The notes beneath the pieces were generated by a model that made no database searches, was not told the DNA's origin, and was given only the letters and a program-made list of their open reading frames with translations. 64,000 nt of DNA, taken from Falsochrobactrum shanghaiense. GTDB lineage: Bacteria; Pseudomonadota; Alphaproteobacteria; Rhizobiales; Rhizobiaceae. Shown one piece after another: positions 50,201 through 60,446 of this stretch. The translations under genes and the position numbers were made by a program. Location of the stretch: contig NZ_QGDB01000003.1 of NCBI RefSeq assembly GCF_003149535.1, positions 186,001-250,000 of the forward strand. The letters run 5' to 3'. The number at the start of each line of letters is the position of its first letter. The first letter of the stretch is position 1.

Positions 50201-53200
50201 ATGAGTTTTTCCGATATTTTCATCCGACGACCAGTGCTTGCCACCGTGGTCGCGCTCATGATCATCCTGCTCGGCCTACAGGGCATTGCGCAGCTTTCGG
50301 TGCGTGAATATCCCAAGGTCGATGAAACGGTCATTACGATTTCCACGACTTATGCGGGTGCCAGCGCTGATCTTATTCAGGGTTTTATTACCGCGCCGAT
50401 AGCAGAATCTGTCGCGACGACCGAAAATATCGACTACGTGACGTCATCGAGCCGCCCATCCATGAGCGTGGTGACGGTGCAGATGAAGCTGGGCGCCAAC
50501 CCGGATGCGGCGCTTACGGAAGTGATTGCCAAGGTCAATCAGGTTCGCGGCAAGCTGCCAACGGAATCGGAGGATCCGGTAATCGTCAAGGGTACGGGGC
50601 AGAGTTTTGCCACAATGTATCTGGCCGCCCAGAACCCGAATATGACGAGCGAACAGATCACCGAATATCTCACGCGGGTCATTCAGCCGCGCATGTCGAC
50701 CATTCAGGGGGTCGCCAAAGCGGAAATTCTGGGTGGGCAGGTCTATTCCATGCGTGTCTGGCTTGATCCTATTCAACTTGCCGCGCGCGAAATTACGGCG
50801 GGGGAAGTTCTTGCCGCGATCAAGGCATCGAACTTTCTCTCTGCCCCCGGCAAGACGAAGAACGAATATGTCGCGTCGTCGATTACGCTGGAATCAACCT
50901 TGCAGACGCCGGAAGCCTTTGGCGCCATGCCGATCAAGTCGGCGGGTGACGAGATCGTGCGCCTGCGCGATGTGGCAAGGGTGGAACTGGCTGCGGAAAG
51001 CACGGATACCATCGTTTCATTCAATGGTACGGCTGGCACATTCCTCGGCGTCTTCCCGACACCGGCGGCTAATCCGATCGATATGGCGACGGCTGTGCGC
51101 AAAGAATTGCCATCGATCCAGGCTTCGTTGCCGGAAGGCATGAGCATTGTATTGGTCTATGATGCGACCGAACAGATCAGCTCCTCAATCAGGGAAGTGT
51201 TTTCGACCATTGCCGAAGCCGTGGCCATCGTCATTCTGGTCATCATCATCTTTCTTGGGTCGTTCCGGGCCGTTCTGATCCCGATCGTTACGATTCCGAT
51301 TTCGCTGATCGGCGTTTGCTTCTTCCTTTATGTGCTTGGTTTTTCAATCAATCTCCTTTCGCTTCTCGCGATGGTTCTGTCGATCGGCCTGGTGGTCGAT
51401 GACGCCATCGTGGTGCTGGAGAATGTCCACCGCCATATTGAGGAAGGGCTGCGTCCGATGGATGCCGCCTTCAAGGGAATGAAGGAAATCACCGGCTCGA
51501 TTGTCGCCATGACGATCACCCTTGCAGCCGTGTTCGCTCCTCTGGGCTTTACCGGCGGGCTGACGGGAGCGCTGTTTCGTGAATTTGCCTTCACGCTGGC
51601 GGGTGCGGTCATCATTTCCGGCGTTGCGGCGCTGACCGTCTCGCCCATGATGTGCGCGCGCATGCTCAAGCAGGGGGATACGTCACGGTTTCAGACTTTT
51701 GTCGACAACACATTCACAAAGGTCGAAAAATGGTATCATCGTCGCGTTTCGAATTCTCTGAATTACCGGCCGATCACCTTAATGATCGTCGCAGCACTGG
51801 TGGCGCTGACGGGCTTCCTGTTCGTCAATACATCCACCGAGCTTGCTCCGGAAGAGGATGTCGGAGCGCTGTTTTCGCTCTTTAACGCGCCCCAATACGC
51901 AACATCGGCCTATACCAATCTTTATGCCGAGCAAATCGACGAAGCGACCAAGGATCTGCCCGAACTGAAAACCCGCTTCCAGATCGTCGGCATGGATGGC
52001 GGCACCAATTCCGGCATCGCGCTTTGGGTGCTCGCCGACTGGGGGGATCGCACGCGCTCACAAAAGCAGATTCAGGAAGACCTGACGGCTCGCCTGGACA
52101 AGCTGGCCGGTGTCGAGGCCTTCATTTTCGCGCCACCTTCTTTGCCCGGTACGGGCGGAGGCTTGCCGATCTCCATTGCCCTTCAGTCTACCGGGTCGGC
52201 GGATCAGGTCTTTGAGCTTGCGGAGGAAGTCAAGAACGAAGCGCAGGCGACCGGTCAGTTTATCGTCGTGCAGAACTCGCTTTCCTTCAATGCACCGCAA
52301 ACGACAATCACCATCGATCGTGATCGCGCCGCCGCGCTTGGCATTCAGATAAGTGAAATCGGCACAACTCTCGGCCTACTGACCGGCGGTGCATCGATTG
52401 CAAAATTTGATCGCGACTCCAACAGTTACGACATCATCACGCAGGTGCCGGATAACTATCGGGCCAATCCGGAAAACCTTGGCGATTTTTATGTTCGCAG
52501 CGTCTCCGGCGCGATGGTGCCTTTGTCCGCAGTCATCAAAATCAACCAAAATGCATCGCCCGCCGCTATCGAGCAGTTCAATCAGCTGAATTCCGCAACG
52601 ATTTCAGCGCTGCCAATGCCCAGCGTGACCACCGGCCAGGGGCTTCAGACGCTGGTTGATCTGGCAAGGCAGAAAATGCCGGAAGGCTTTTTCCTCGATT
52701 ATTCCGGCCAGTCGCGCCTTGAGGTCGAACAGGGTAACACCATCATGATCGCCTTCGGCCTTGCGGTCATCGTGATCTATCTGGTGCTGGCGGCCCAGTT
52801 TGAAAGCTTCCGTGATCCGTTTATCATCATGATGTCGGTGCCGCTTTCGATGTTCGGGGCTATTGTTCCGCTCAATCTGGGCCTTGGCACGCTCAACATC
52901 TATACGCAGGTCGGCCTGATCACCCTTGTGGGCTTGATTACCAAGCACGGCATTCTGATGGTGGAATTCGCCAATCAGCAACGCCGCCTGCACGGGCACA
53001 GCCGCCGCGAAGCGATCATCATTGCCGCTGAAACCCGCCTTCGCCCGATTCTGATGACCACGGCGGCTATGGCGCTCGGTGTTGTTCCGCTGATTACCGC
53101 AAGCGGCGCGGGTGCTGCTGCACGTTATTCGATGGGTCTTGTAATCTTCACCGGCATCACGATCGGCACCGTCTTCACCCTGTTTGTGGTGCCGATGTTC

Positions 53201-53290
53201 TACACTTTCATTGCAAAGAAGGACGTCGAGGGCGAATTTCTACCTGCGCAGGAAGGCGGGATCGAGCCGGAGCCTGCACCGCATCACTGA
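50201..53290 (+). CDS. RND multidrug efflux permease (HAE1 type)
   Basis: 1029-aa inner-membrane proton antiporter with 12 transmembrane helices and two large periplasmic loops (~30-335 and ~555-860). The N-terminus FSDIFIRRPVLATVVALMI and the TM4 proton-relay DD (SIGLVVDDAIVVLENVHRHI) are classic of the HAE1 class. The second half has GLITKHGILMVEFANQQRRL. Substrates cannot be predicted. It forms an operon with the adaptor and is probably repressed by the divergent TetR protein. A hairpin terminator follows 23 bp after the stop. Confidence 0.95.
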   Translation: MSFSDIFIRRPVLATVVALMIILLGLQGIAQLSVREYPKVDETVITISTTYAGASADLIQGFITAPIAESVATTENIDYVTSSSRPSMSVVTVQMKLGANPDAALTEVIAKVNQVRGKLPTESEDPVIVKGTGQSFATMYLAAQNPNMTSEQITEYLTRVIQPRMSTIQGVAKAEILGGQVYSMRVWLDPIQLAAREITAGEVLAAIKASNFLSAPGKTKNEYVASSITLESTLQTPEAFGAMPIKSAGDEIVRLRDVARVELAAESTDTIVSFNGTAGTFLGVFPTPAANPIDMATAVRKELPSIQASLPEGMSIVLVYDATEQISSSIREVFSTIAEAVAIVILVIIIFLGSFRAVLIPIVTIPISLIGVCFFLYVLGFSINLLSLLAMVLSIGLVVDDAIVVLENVHRHIEEGLRPMDAAFKGMKEITGSIVAMTITLAAVFAPLGFTGGLTGALFREFAFTLAGAVIISGVAALTVSPMMCARMLKQGDTSRFQTFVDNTFTKVEKWYHRRVSNSLNYRPITLMIVAALVALTGFLFVNTSTELAPEEDVGALFSLFNAPQYATSAYTNLYAEQIDEATKDLPELKTRFQIVGMDGGTNSGIALWVLADWGDRTRSQKQIQEDLTARLDKLAGVEAFIFAPPSLPGTGGGLPISIALQSTGSADQVFELAEEVKNEAQATGQFIVVQNSLSFNAPQTTITIDRDRAAALGIQISEIGTTLGLLTGGASIAKFDRDSNSYDIITQVPDNYRANPENLGDFYVRSVSGAMVPLSAVIKINQNASPAAIEQFNQLNSATISALPMPSVTTGQGLQTLVDLARQKMPEGFFLDYSGQSRLEVEQGNTIMIAFGLAVIVIYLVLAAQFESFRDPFIIMMSVPLSMFGAIVPLNLGLGTLNIYTQVGLITLVGLITKHGILMVEFANQQRRLHGHSRREAIIIAAETRLRPILMTTAAMALGVVPLITASGAGAAARYSMGLVIFTGITIGTVFTLFVVPMFYTFIAKKDVEGEFLPAQEGGIEPEPAPHH

Positions 53291-53313
53291 AACTTGCATT
53301 GAGTTGGCAATAG

Positions 53314-53343
53314 AAGGCGATCTAGAAATAGGTCGCCTTTTTC
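53314..53343 (+). terminator. RND operon terminator
   Basis: AAGGCGA (53314-53320) pairs with TCGCCTT (53333-53339), extended inside by imperfect pairs, and is followed by TTTTC. Confidence 0.75.
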
Positions 53344-53387
53344 TGGCTGATGTTGCAACCTCAAGTTTTCAACCCATATGAGCAGGC

Positions 53388-54371
53388 ATGATACCTTTAT
53401 CCGTTCTCGATCTTTCGCCCGTTGCTGAAGGCAGCGATGCTGGTCAATCATTACGCAATACGCTGGAACTTGCGCAGCAGGCAGAACGCCTCGGCTTCAA
53501 TCGCTACTGGCTGGCCGAGCATCACAATATGCCGGGCATTGCCAGCGCTGCCACGGCGGTGGTGATTGGCCATGTTGCAGCGGGCACATCGACTATTCGT
53601 GTCGGGGCCGGGGGCATCATGTTGCCCAACCATGCGCCTCTTGTGGTGGCGGAACAGTTCGGCACGCTTGAATCGCTCTTTCCGGGCCGCATCGATCTGG
53701 GGCTTGGACGCGCGCCGGGGACCGATCCGGTTACTGCGCATGCGCTGCGGCGCACGCTCGACAGCGATCCGAATGCATTTCCGCAGGATGTGGTGGAACT
53801 GACCAATTACTTTGCCCCTGTTGAGCCGGGGCAGCGGGTGCAGGCCGTGCCGGGAGCAGGGCTGAATGTGCCAATCTGGATATTGGGATCAAGCCTGTTT
53901 GGCGCGCAGCTTGCCGCTATTCTGGGAAGGCCCTACGCTTTTGCATCTCATTTTGCACCGGCGGAAATGGAGCGCGCGGTCGCGCTTTATCGCGAGCGCT
54001 TCGAGCCATCGCAGTTCCTCGATAAGCCCCATGTCATGCTTGGACTGAATGTGATTGCTGCCGAGACGGATGAAGAGGCCAATTATCTGTTTACGTCGCA
54101 GATGCAGTCTTTCGTCAATCTGCGCACGGGCCGGCCGGGCAAGCTTCCCCCGCCCGTCGAAGGTTATGGAGAGCAGCTCGATGCTTCGGCACAGGCGCTC
54201 ATTCGCCAGATGCTCTCCTGCCGTGTGGTCGGCGGTCCCGAAACCGTCGCAAAAGGCATCAGCGAATTTGCGGAGCGGACCGGCGCTGATGAACTGATGA
54301 TCACCGGCATGATCCATGACCATCAAAAGCGTTTGCGTTCTTATGAAATTGTCAGCAACTCGATTGCATGA
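53388..54371 (+). CDS. Luciferase-like monooxygenase (LLM-class flavin oxidoreductase)
   Basis: 327-aa TIM-barrel flavoprotein of the bacterial luciferase-like group. It starts [19 protein letters not shown] and has [40 protein letters not shown] and [13 protein letters not shown], all typical of a widespread alkanal-monooxygenase-like subfamily. The cofactor is probably FMNH2 supplied by a separate reductase. The substrate is unknown, and genuine luminescence is not implied. Its 3' end overlaps the convergent LysR gene by 31 bp. Confidence 0.9.
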   Translation: MIPLSVLDLSPVAEGSDAGQSLRNTLELAQQAERLGFNRYWLAEHHNMPGIASAATAVVIGHVAAGTSTIRVGAGGIMLPNHAPLVVAEQFGTLESLFPGRIDLGLGRAPGTDPVTAHALRRTLDSDPNAFPQDVVELTNYFAPVEPGQRVQAVPGAGLNVPIWILGSSLFGAQLAAILGRPYAFASHFAPAEMERAVALYRERFEPSQFLDKPHVMLGLNVIAAETDEEANYLFTSQMQSFVNLRTGRPGKLPPPVEGYGEQLDASAQALIRQMLSCRVVGGPETVAKGISEFAERTGADELMITGMIHDHQKRLRSYEIVSNSIA

Positions 54372-55273
54372 GGATCGAATTCGCGGCTGACTTCGCCCAG
54401 AAGCCAGTCGCGAAAAGCTGTAATTGCAGGCGCATTCGCGCGCACTTTCGGCGCTGCAAAATAATAACTGTCCCGGCTTTTTATCTTATGCGGGCAGGCG
54501 ATGACGAGCTGGCGGCTCTCTATTTCCGCACCGATCAAAAATAGCGGCATGAGCGCAACGCCAAGCCCCGCAATGCAGGCCTGGGAAACATTGGAAAACT
54601 GCTCGAAACGCATGCCGCCGGGAACAGGTGCGGTAATGCCGAGGCTTTTGAACCAATGATTCCACGCATCGGGGCGCGATGCCATGTTGAAAAGCGGCAG
54701 GCGCAATAAATCCCCTGCCTCACCGATGGGATGTTCTTGCAGGAATTTCGGGCTGCATACCGGTGCAACGATTTCTTCCAGTAGAAATGTACAATCCGCA
54801 TTGGGCCAGTCGGGCTGGCCGATATAAATTGCCGCATCAAGCCCTTCGCGCTCAAAATCAAACTGCCCGATGCGGGTTGCGAAGTTCAGGATAATATCGG
54901 GATATTGCGCCACAAAACGCGGAATACGCGGAATGAGCCACCGTGTGCCGAAGGTCGGCAGAAAGGCCAGATTGAGCGTCGTGCGATGCATCTGCGACAT
55001 GACCTGAAGTGACGCTGCACGAATGGACGCCAGCGCCGGTCCAACAATATCGAGATAGGTTCGGCCTGCCTGCGACAGAACCACATGCCGGCTGCTGCGA
55101 TCAAAAAGAAGGGCGCCAAGCTGTTCTTCCAGCGCAGCGATCTGTCGGCTCACCGCCCCTTGCGTCAGAGATAATTCATCGGCAGCAGCAGAAAAACTCT
55201 CATGCCGCGCCACGGCGTCAAATGCCGCCAGTGCATTGGTCGAAGGAAGCAATCGTCTGGATAATGAGTTCAT
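54341..55273 (-). CDS. LysR-family regulator (GcvA-like), probable gcdH regulator
   Basis: 310 residues from the ATG at 55273: an N-terminal winged HTH (~10-68, [20 protein letters not shown] and [19 protein letters not shown]) and a type 2 periplasmic-binding-like effector domain. The effector domain resembles the GcvA subgroup ([27 protein letters not shown]). An ORF extends 26 codons further upstream but crosses the likely operator. It is divergent from glutaryl-CoA dehydrogenase with 99 bp between, the common gcdR-gcdH layout, so regulation of that gene is likely. Overlap with the upstream oxidoreductase gene is tail-to-tail. Confidence 0.9.
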   Translation of the reverse strand: MNSLSRRLLPSTNALAAFDAVARHESFSAAADELSLTQGAVSRQIAALEEQLGALLFDRSSRHVVLSQAGRTYLDIVGPALASIRAASLQVMSQMHRTTLNLAFLPTFGTRWLIPRIPRFVAQYPDIILNFATRIGQFDFEREGLDAAIYIGQPDWPNADCTFLLEEIVAPVCSPKFLQEHPIGEAGDLLRLPLFNMASRPDAWNHWFKSLGITAPVPGGMRFEQFSNVSQACIAGLGVALMPLFLIGAEIESRQLVIACPHKIKSRDSYYFAAPKVRANAPAITAFRDWLLGEVSREFDPHAIELLTIS

Positions 55274-55276
55274 TAT

Positions 55277-55297
55277 TCTATTACTAAACGGAATAGA
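55277..55297. promoter_or_regulatory. LysR-type T-N11-A inverted repeat
   Basis: TCTATT-ACTAAACGG-AATAGA: 6-bp arms containing a T-N11-A core. It begins 3 bp upstream of the LysR start and 76 bp before the gcdH start, so it is placed for autoregulation and control of gcdH. Judged by shape only. Confidence 0.45.
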
Positions 55298-55372
55298 TGA
55301 ATGAGTAAACGTCGATTGCATGCTTTTTCGCGCCGCGCCATATTCGGTCAACCGAATTTGAGGAGACTGGGA

Positions 55373-56557
55373 ATGTCACGAGCGGCTTTTAACTGGGAAG
55401 ATCCATTTCTGCTTGATGAGCAATTGACCGAAGATGAACGCATGATCCGTGATTCTGCGCGTGCCTTTGCAAGCGATGTTCTGGCTCCACGCGTCGAGAA
55501 AGCCTATCTGGACGAGACAACCGACCCGGAACTGTTCCGGCTGATGGGGCAGGCGGGTCTGCTGGGTGTCACGCTGCCGGAGGAATATGGCGCGGCCAAT
55601 GCTGGTTATGTTTCTTATGGCCTTGTGGCGCGCGAAGTCGAGCGGGTCGATTCGGGCTATCGCTCGATGATGAGCGTGCAATCGTCGCTCGTCATGTATC
55701 CCATCTATGCCTATGGCTCGGATGAGCAGCGCAAGAAATATTTGCCGGGTCTGGTGTCGGGCGAATTGATCGGCTGTTTCGGACTCACGGAGCCGGATGC
55801 CGGTTCCGATCCCGCCGGCATGAAAACCCGCGCCGAAAAGATCGATGGCGGGTATCGCTTGTCCGGCTCCAAAATGTGGATTTCCAATTCGCCCATCGCG
55901 GATGTTTTTGTCGTTTGGGCAAAATCCGCAGCGCATGACAATGCTATTCGCGGTTTCATCCTTGAGAAAGGCATGAAGGGACTGTCCGCGCCAAAAATTG
56001 GCGGCAAGCTATCACTGCGCGCATCCATTACCGGCGAAGTCGTCATGGATGGTGTCGAAGTTTCAGAAGATGCGCTTCTGCCCAATGTTTCCGGTCTCAA
56101 GGGACCATTCGGCTGTCTCAACCGCGCCCGCTATGGTATTTCCTGGGGCGTGCTGGGAGCGGCTGAAGATTGCTGGGCGCGCGCGCGTCAATATGGGCTG
56201 GATCGAAAGCAGTTCAACAAGCCGCTTGCCGGAACCCAGCTTTATCAGAAGAAGCTTGCCGACATGCAGACGGAAATCGCGCTCGGCCTTCAGGCAAGCC
56301 TGCGTGTTGGACGGCTGTTCGACGAAGGAAAAATGGCGCCGGAGATGATTTCAATCGTCAAGCGCAACAATTGCGGCAAGGCGCTCGATATTGCGCGGCA
56401 GGCACGCGACATGCATGGCGGAAACGGCATTCAGATCGAATATCACGTCATGCGTCATGCGCAGAATCTTGAAACGGTGAACACTTATGAAGGAACACAC
56501 GATGTCCATGCGCTGATTCTCGGTCGCGCGCAGACCGGCATTCAGGCTTTCTTCTAA
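55373..56557 (+). CDS. gcdH: Glutaryl-CoA dehydrogenase
   Basis: 394-aa acyl-CoA dehydrogenase that oxidises and decarboxylates glutaryl-CoA to crotonyl-CoA in lysine/tryptophan and glutarate breakdown. Motifs are [17 protein letters not shown] and [17 protein letters not shown], with the catalytic Glu373 in [18 protein letters not shown], a sequence typical of the glutaryl type rather than short-chain enzymes. The ATG at 55373 has GAGGAGACTGG upstream; an ORF extending 24 codons earlier is less likely. The CoA-transferase that follows would activate glutarate. Confidence 0.94.
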   Translation: MSRAAFNWEDPFLLDEQLTEDERMIRDSARAFASDVLAPRVEKAYLDETTDPELFRLMGQAGLLGVTLPEEYGAANAGYVSYGLVAREVERVDSGYRSMMSVQSSLVMYPIYAYGSDEQRKKYLPGLVSGELIGCFGLTEPDAGSDPAGMKTRAEKIDGGYRLSGSKMWISNSPIADVFVVWAKSAAHDNAIRGFILEKGMKGLSAPKIGGKLSLRASITGEVVMDGVEVSEDALLPNVSGLKGPFGCLNRARYGISWGVLGAAEDCWARARQYGLDRKQFNKPLAGTQLYQKKLADMQTEIALGLQASLRVGRLFDEGKMAPEMISIVKRNNCGKALDIARQARDMHGGNGIQIEYHVMRHAQNLETVNTYEGTHDVHALILGRAQTGIQAFF

Positions 56558-56581
56558 GTATATTCTCACGCCGTCATTGTG

Positions 56582-56610
56582 GCCCGTTCGCTTTTGCGGG
56601 CGGGCTTTTT
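56582..56610 (+). terminator. Intrinsic terminator between gcdH and the CoA-transferase gene
   Basis: GCCCGTTCGC-TTTT-GCGGGCGGGC forms a 10-bp stem (two G-T pairs) with a TTTT loop and is followed by TTTTT. It ends 16 bp before the ATG of the next gene, in the same direction. Confidence 0.75.
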
Positions 56611-56626
56611 CATAGAAAGTTTTACC

Positions 56627-57772
56627 ATGCAGGATACACCGCTCGCGGGCCTTAAAGTCATAGAACTGGCCCGAATCCTGGCGGGCCCGTGGGTCGGGCA
56701 AACCTTGTCCGATCTTGGGGCAGACGTCATTAAGGTGGAAAGCCCGGAAGGGGACGACACCCGTCAATGGGGACCGCCATTCCTTGACGTCGAAGGCGAG
56801 AAGTCCGCTGCCTATTTTCATGCATGCAACCGGGGCAAGCGCTCGGTGAGGGCCGATTTTCGCACGGATGAGGGGCGGGCACTGGTGCGGCAACTCATTG
56901 CAGATGCCGACGTCGTTATCGAGAATTTCAAATATGGTGGCCTTGATAAATACCGGCTCGACTATGAAAGCCTGAAGGCTGTCAATCCACGACTGATTTA
57001 CTGTTCCATTACCGGGTTCGGCCATAGCGGCCCTTATGCCGAGCGCGCAGGCTATGATTTCATGATCCAGGGCATGGGCGGCATCATGGATCTGACCGGA
57101 GAACCGGATCGCGAACCGCAGAAGATCGGCGTGGCCTTTGCTGATATATTCACCGGTCTTTATAGCGTAATCGGCATTCAATCGGCCCTGATCATGCGCG
57201 AGCGAACCGGCAAGGGGCAGCATATCGATATGGCGCTGTTTGATTGCATGTCGGCGGTTCTTGCCAATCAGGCGATGAACTATCTTGCCTCAGGCGTTAC
57301 GCCCAAGCGCATGGGCAATGCCCATCCCAACATAGCGCCCTACCAGACATTGCCGGTCGCTGACGGTTATTTCATCATTGCATGCGGCAATGACGGCCAG
57401 TTTGCAAAACTGGCAACATTGCTGGGCGTTGACGCATTGGCTCAGGATGAGCGTTTCGTGACCAATGCGGCGCGTGTCGCCAATCGTTCGGCCTTATCAG
57501 CATTGCTGGAGGAGAAAACGCGCCAGTGGCGACGGGATGACCTGTTGGCTGAACTGGCAAGAATTGGCGTCCCGGCCGGTCCGATCAACACTGTAGCCGA
57601 TGTTTTTGCCGATCCGCAATTTATCGCCCGCGGTATGAAGATCGATCCGCAGGGTATTCCGGGGCTGCGCACGCCAATCCGATTCTCGGATGCGGAACTC
57701 AAGCTTGAAAAGCGCTCGCCAAAACTGGGCGAGGACGAAGAAGCTATCCTTGCAGAACTGAAGCATAAATAA
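56627..57772 (+). CDS. CaiB/BaiF-family (class III) CoA-transferase, probably glutarate-linked
   Basis: 381 residues of the family III CoA-transferase fold: LKVIELARILAGPWVGQTLS at the N-terminus, VIENFKYGGLDKY, and SITGFGHSGPYAERAGYDF. The predicted catalytic Asp173 lies in GVAFADIFTGLYS, matching the nucleophile position of formyl-CoA transferase. Being next to gcdH suggests succinyl-CoA:glutarate transfer, as for the human SUGCT enzyme, but the substrate is inferred from context. The ATG at 56627 starts the conserved part. A terminator hairpin stands in its immediate leader. Confidence 0.88.
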   Translation: MQDTPLAGLKVIELARILAGPWVGQTLSDLGADVIKVESPEGDDTRQWGPPFLDVEGEKSAAYFHACNRGKRSVRADFRTDEGRALVRQLIADADVVIENFKYGGLDKYRLDYESLKAVNPRLIYCSITGFGHSGPYAERAGYDFMIQGMGGIMDLTGEPDREPQKIGVAFADIFTGLYSVIGIQSALIMRERTGKGQHIDMALFDCMSAVLANQAMNYLASGVTPKRMGNAHPNIAPYQTLPVADGYFIIACGNDGQFAKLATLLGVDALAQDERFVTNAARVANRSALSALLEEKTRQWRRDDLLAELARIGVPAGPINTVADVFADPQFIARGMKIDPQGIPGLRTPIRFSDAELKLEKRSPKLGEDEEAILAELKHK

Positions 57773-57781
57773 GGGATAGCC

Positions 57782-57811
57782 AAACGCGCTCTTATGGGTA
57801 GGGGCGCGTTT
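57782..57811 (+). terminator. Possible terminator after CoA-transferase gene
   Basis: AAACGCGC and GCGCGTTT form an 8-bp stem around a 14-nt loop, 9 bp after the stop. The 3' side is TTTAAAC, so the T tract is weak. Confidence 0.45.
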
Positions 57812-57936
57812 AAACATCTTATATGCGGTAGATTGTTGCGAAAGCTTTGCCCGTCACAGGCAGAGTTTTATGCGCCCGTAATTGCAAGCCGAGGGTGGCA
57901 TTTAAAATATGTATATATGCTTGTTTTATCAGGGAA

Positions 57937-57953
57937 ACACTCTCTGAGAGTGG
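57937..57953 (-). terminator. Possible tRNA-Leu terminator
   Basis: On the minus strand CACTCTCAGAGAGTG folds into a tight hairpin followed by TTTCCC, a few bases beyond the tRNA 3' end. Confidence 0.45.
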
Positions 57954-57957
57954 TAAA

Positions 57958-58042
57958 TGGTGCGGTCGAGAAGACTCGAACTTCCACGGGTTGCCCCACA
58001 GCGACCTCAACGCTGCGCGTCTACCAATTCCGCCACGACCGC
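57958..58042 (-). tRNA. tRNA-Leu (anticodon GAG)
   Basis: The minus strand reads from GCGGTCG (5' acceptor) to CGACCGCACCA with encoded CCA, 85 nt in all. The D-arm region is TGGCGGAATTGGTAGACGCG; the anticodon arm is CAGCG-TTGAGGT-CGCTG with anticodon GAG. A long variable arm (TGGGGCAACCCG) marks a class II tRNA, and the T-arm is AAGTTCGAGTCTT. The acceptor stem pairs perfectly over 7 bp. GAG reads CUC and CUU leucine codons. Confidence 0.97.
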
Positions 58043-58322
58043 CCGTGGTAGGAGCCGAACACCGTCGGCGAGGGGCATGTAGCAAATCGATTAGGGGTGC
58101 ACAAGCCCCTTCTGCATCTTCAGTCGATCTTTTTGCATGGGAATAGGAAAAAGATATTCCCGGATCATGAAAGCCGTCGAAAGAAGCCCGGATTTGCGGG
58201 GTTTTTCAAAGAGTTCGTTCGAAACAGAAAATATATAAAATCTTTTACAGGCAAGCAGAAATTCTGCATAAACGCCCTTCCGTGCCGGTCCCGGCCAGAA
58301 TCATTTCCATATGAGGCCGCTA
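58043..58322. other. Intergenic region between tRNA-Leu and the patatin-like gene
   Basis: 280 bp, including the tRNA promoter region and the 3' flank of the minus-strand patatin-like gene. An imperfect hairpin CCCG-GATTTG-CGGG at about 58185-58200 has T-rich flanks on both strands and may end that gene. AGGGG/CCCCT pairs near 58092-58108. No coding gene was seen. Confidence 0.35.
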
Positions 58323-59267
58323 TCAGCGAACGATTCCCTGAAGGCGCTTTATATCTTCGAGCCGTTTAACCGTTTCGCTATAACCCATATCGATTGCTTC
58401 CGATGCGCGATGAAAATCCGCAAGCCCGATGTGGCCGACATTTGGCATGAGCGATACGTCAGGCGGATCTCCGGCCATGCGCGCCCGTGAAATACGGTCC
58501 TGAATGATGTTGAAAGCTTCCATCATCACACTGGTGATGCCCAACCGGCTTTCCTTTTCACTGCGAAGACTGCCGGGAAAAGAGTCCTGCTGCGACTGTG
58601 CGTGCTTGATGACCGCCGCGCGCCCGAATTGATCATAATGAAGATTGACCGCAAGAACGAGGCGCTGCTCATAGGCGCGGCAGACGGAGACGGGAACCGG
58701 ATTGACCAGCGCTCCATCCACCAGAATACGCCCCTGCCAGCGCACGGGTGCGAATACGCCGGGCAGAGCGTAAGACGCACGCATGGATTCCACCAAAGGG
58801 CCGGTGGAGAGCCATATTTCATGTCCGGTGTGCAATTCCGTGCATACCGCTACAAAGGGTCTGGAAAGGTCCTCTATGGAGACCCCATCGAGATGTTCGC
58901 GCATGCGGCTGTCGAGCTTCATGCCGCCAAAAAGGCCGCTGCCACGAAAGGTTATATCGAGCAGATTGAACATGCGCCGCCGCGTCAGGCTGCGGGCAAA
59001 TTCTTCCAGTTCGTCGAGTTTGCCGGCGAGATAGCAACCGCCTACCAGCGCGCCGATGGATGTGCCTGCGATCATGGCAATCTCGATGCCTGCTTCATCA
59101 AGCGCACGAAGCACACCAATATGCGCCCAGCCGCGTGCAGCGCCACCACCAAGCGCGAGCGCGATTTTTTGCGGTGCCTGCTCAGCCTGTGGCAGTTCGA
59201 TATTTTCTTCTTCAGGCGTATCGGCTGTTGTCGCTACAGCCTTTCGCCGCGCTCCCCATGCAAGCAT
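58323..59267 (-). CDS. Patatin-like phospholipase (RssA family)
   Basis: 314-aa protein with a patatin domain from about 35 to 230: the oxyanion loop GGGAARGWAHIG, nucleophile Ser70 in GTSIG and catalytic Asp184 in DGALVNP. These make it a likely serine lipid hydrolase with a Ser-Asp dyad. E. coli RssA, a close family member, has no established function. The ~33 N-terminal residues are polar and variable, and no signal peptide is visible, so it is probably cytoplasmic. The C-terminal part (DISRARMAGDPPDV-like segment) is family-typical. Confidence 0.88.
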   Translation of the reverse strand: MLAWGARRKAVATTADTPEEENIELPQAEQAPQKIALALGGGAARGWAHIGVLRALDEAGIEIAMIAGTSIGALVGGCYLAGKLDELEEFARSLTRRRMFNLLDITFRGSGLFGGMKLDSRMREHLDGVSIEDLSRPFVAVCTELHTGHEIWLSTGPLVESMRASYALPGVFAPVRWQGRILVDGALVNPVPVSVCRAYEQRLVLAVNLHYDQFGRAAVIKHAQSQQDSFPGSLRSEKESRLGITSVMMEAFNIIQDRISRARMAGDPPDVSLMPNVGHIGLADFHRASEAIDMGYSETVKRLEDIKRLQGIVR

Positions 59268-59377
59268 CGCTAATGACCACCTCTTTGTCTTTTTAATTTA
59301 ACAAAGCATGGTATCCAAACAATAAATGCTGCAAATTGATGGCGTGTACCTGATTACGTTCCCAGACAGGGGTAAAA

Positions 59378-59803
59378 TCAGGGCATATGATCGCAAGAGG
59401 GTTCAAGTCGTATATTGGCAGCTCCCTCATCGGTCACGACCTGCCGATAAAAGCACGAACGCCGGCCAGTATGGCAGGTGGGGCCATCGCCTGCGACGCG
59501 CACCTTGAGCCACAGAGCGTCCTGATCGCAATCGATGCGCAATTCGACCACGCTTTGCAGATTGCCGGACGTTTCGCCCTTTTTCCAGAGCGTGTTGCGC
59601 GAGCGCGACCAGTAATGAGCGATGCCGGTTTCCAGCGTCAGACGCAAGGCTTCCTCGTTCATATGGGCGACCATCAGCAATTCGCCATCGCGCGCATCGG
59701 TCACCACGGCGGTTATCAGGCCGGAAGCATCGAAGCGCGGCATAAAGACCGCGCCTTCTTCGGTCGCTTTCTTATCGGAAAGCGGGGAGGGGAAAATAGA
59801 CAT
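59378..59803 (-). CDS. hisI: Phosphoribosyl-AMP cyclohydrolase
   Basis: 141-aa zinc enzyme of histidine biosynthesis (third step). [36 protein letters not shown] and the metal-binding [11 protein letters not shown] and [10 protein letters not shown] are all intact. There is no HisE domain, so the bifunctional HisIE is not present here. It lies 7 bp after folE on the minus strand and shares its transcript. No other his gene is in the window, a scattered arrangement common in this group. Confidence 0.96.
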   Translation of the reverse strand: MSIFPSPLSDKKATEEGAVFMPRFDASGLITAVVTDARDGELLMVAHMNEEALRLTLETGIAHYWSRSRNTLWKKGETSGNLQSVVELRIDCDQDALWLKVRVAGDGPTCHTGRRSCFYRQVVTDEGAANIRLEPSCDHMP

Positions 59804-59810
59804 GGTCGCC

Positions 59811-60431
59811 CTATTGACGAATAAGGTTCATGAAACGCACCTGCTGATCGACTTCTTCCTTGAAAGCGCCGGTGAAGGTGGTCGTAATCGTGCTGGAACC
59901 CTGTTTGCGAATACCGCGCATGGCCATGCACATATGTTCGGCATCTATCATGACAGCAACGCCGCGCGGCTTGAGAATGCGCTGAATGCTGCCTGCGATC
60001 TGCGCGGTGATGCTTTCCTGCGTTTGCAGGCGGCGGGCAAATATATCGACCACGCGCGCAATCTTGGACAGGCCAAGAACCTTGCCGTCGGGAAGATAGG
60101 CGACATGGGCTTTTCCGATAATCGGGACCATATGGTGTTCGCAATGGGAAAAGAAGGAAATGTCCTTCACCAGAACAGTATCGTCATAGCCGGATACTTC
60201 CTCGAAGGTCGTGCCGAGCACATCTTCGGGGCTTTGATCATAACCGCCGAACAATTCGCTATAGGATTTCACGACCCGTTTGGGGGTTTCCAAAAGCCCT
60301 TCGCGCGTGGGATCTTCACCTGCCCACAGAAGAAGAGTGCGCACGGCAGCTTCGGCTTCGGCTTGCGTGGGCTTGTGCATTTTTACGAGCACGTTGGATT
60401 CGTCATCTTTTTTGAGGATACGAGCGTCCAT
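59811..60431 (-). CDS. folE: GTP cyclohydrolase I
   Basis: 206-aa enzyme making dihydroneopterin triphosphate from GTP, the first step toward folate. Zinc ligands lie in [20 protein letters not shown] (Cys and His) and the later Cys of [21 protein letters not shown] and [20 protein letters not shown] are typical. The start is preceded by TGGAGAATACTG, and a 7-bp-arm hairpin (60447-60466) lies just upstream. It heads a two-gene minus-strand unit with hisI. Confidence 0.97.
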   Translation of the reverse strand: MDARILKKDDESNVLVKMHKPTQAEAEAAVRTLLLWAGEDPTREGLLETPKRVVKSYSELFGGYDQSPEDVLGTTFEEVSGYDDTVLVKDISFFSHCEHHMVPIIGKAHVAYLPDGKVLGLSKIARVVDIFARRLQTQESITAQIAGSIQRILKPRGVAVMIDAEHMCMAMRGIRKQGSSTITTTFTGAFKEEVDQQVRFMNLIRQ

Positions 60432-60446
60432 CAGTATTCTCCAGTA

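Noticed and set aside
57794-58146. Plus-strand ORFs of 85-99 codons across the tRNA-Leu region
   Set aside because: They read straight through the antisense of a perfectly folded tRNA gene and have no features.
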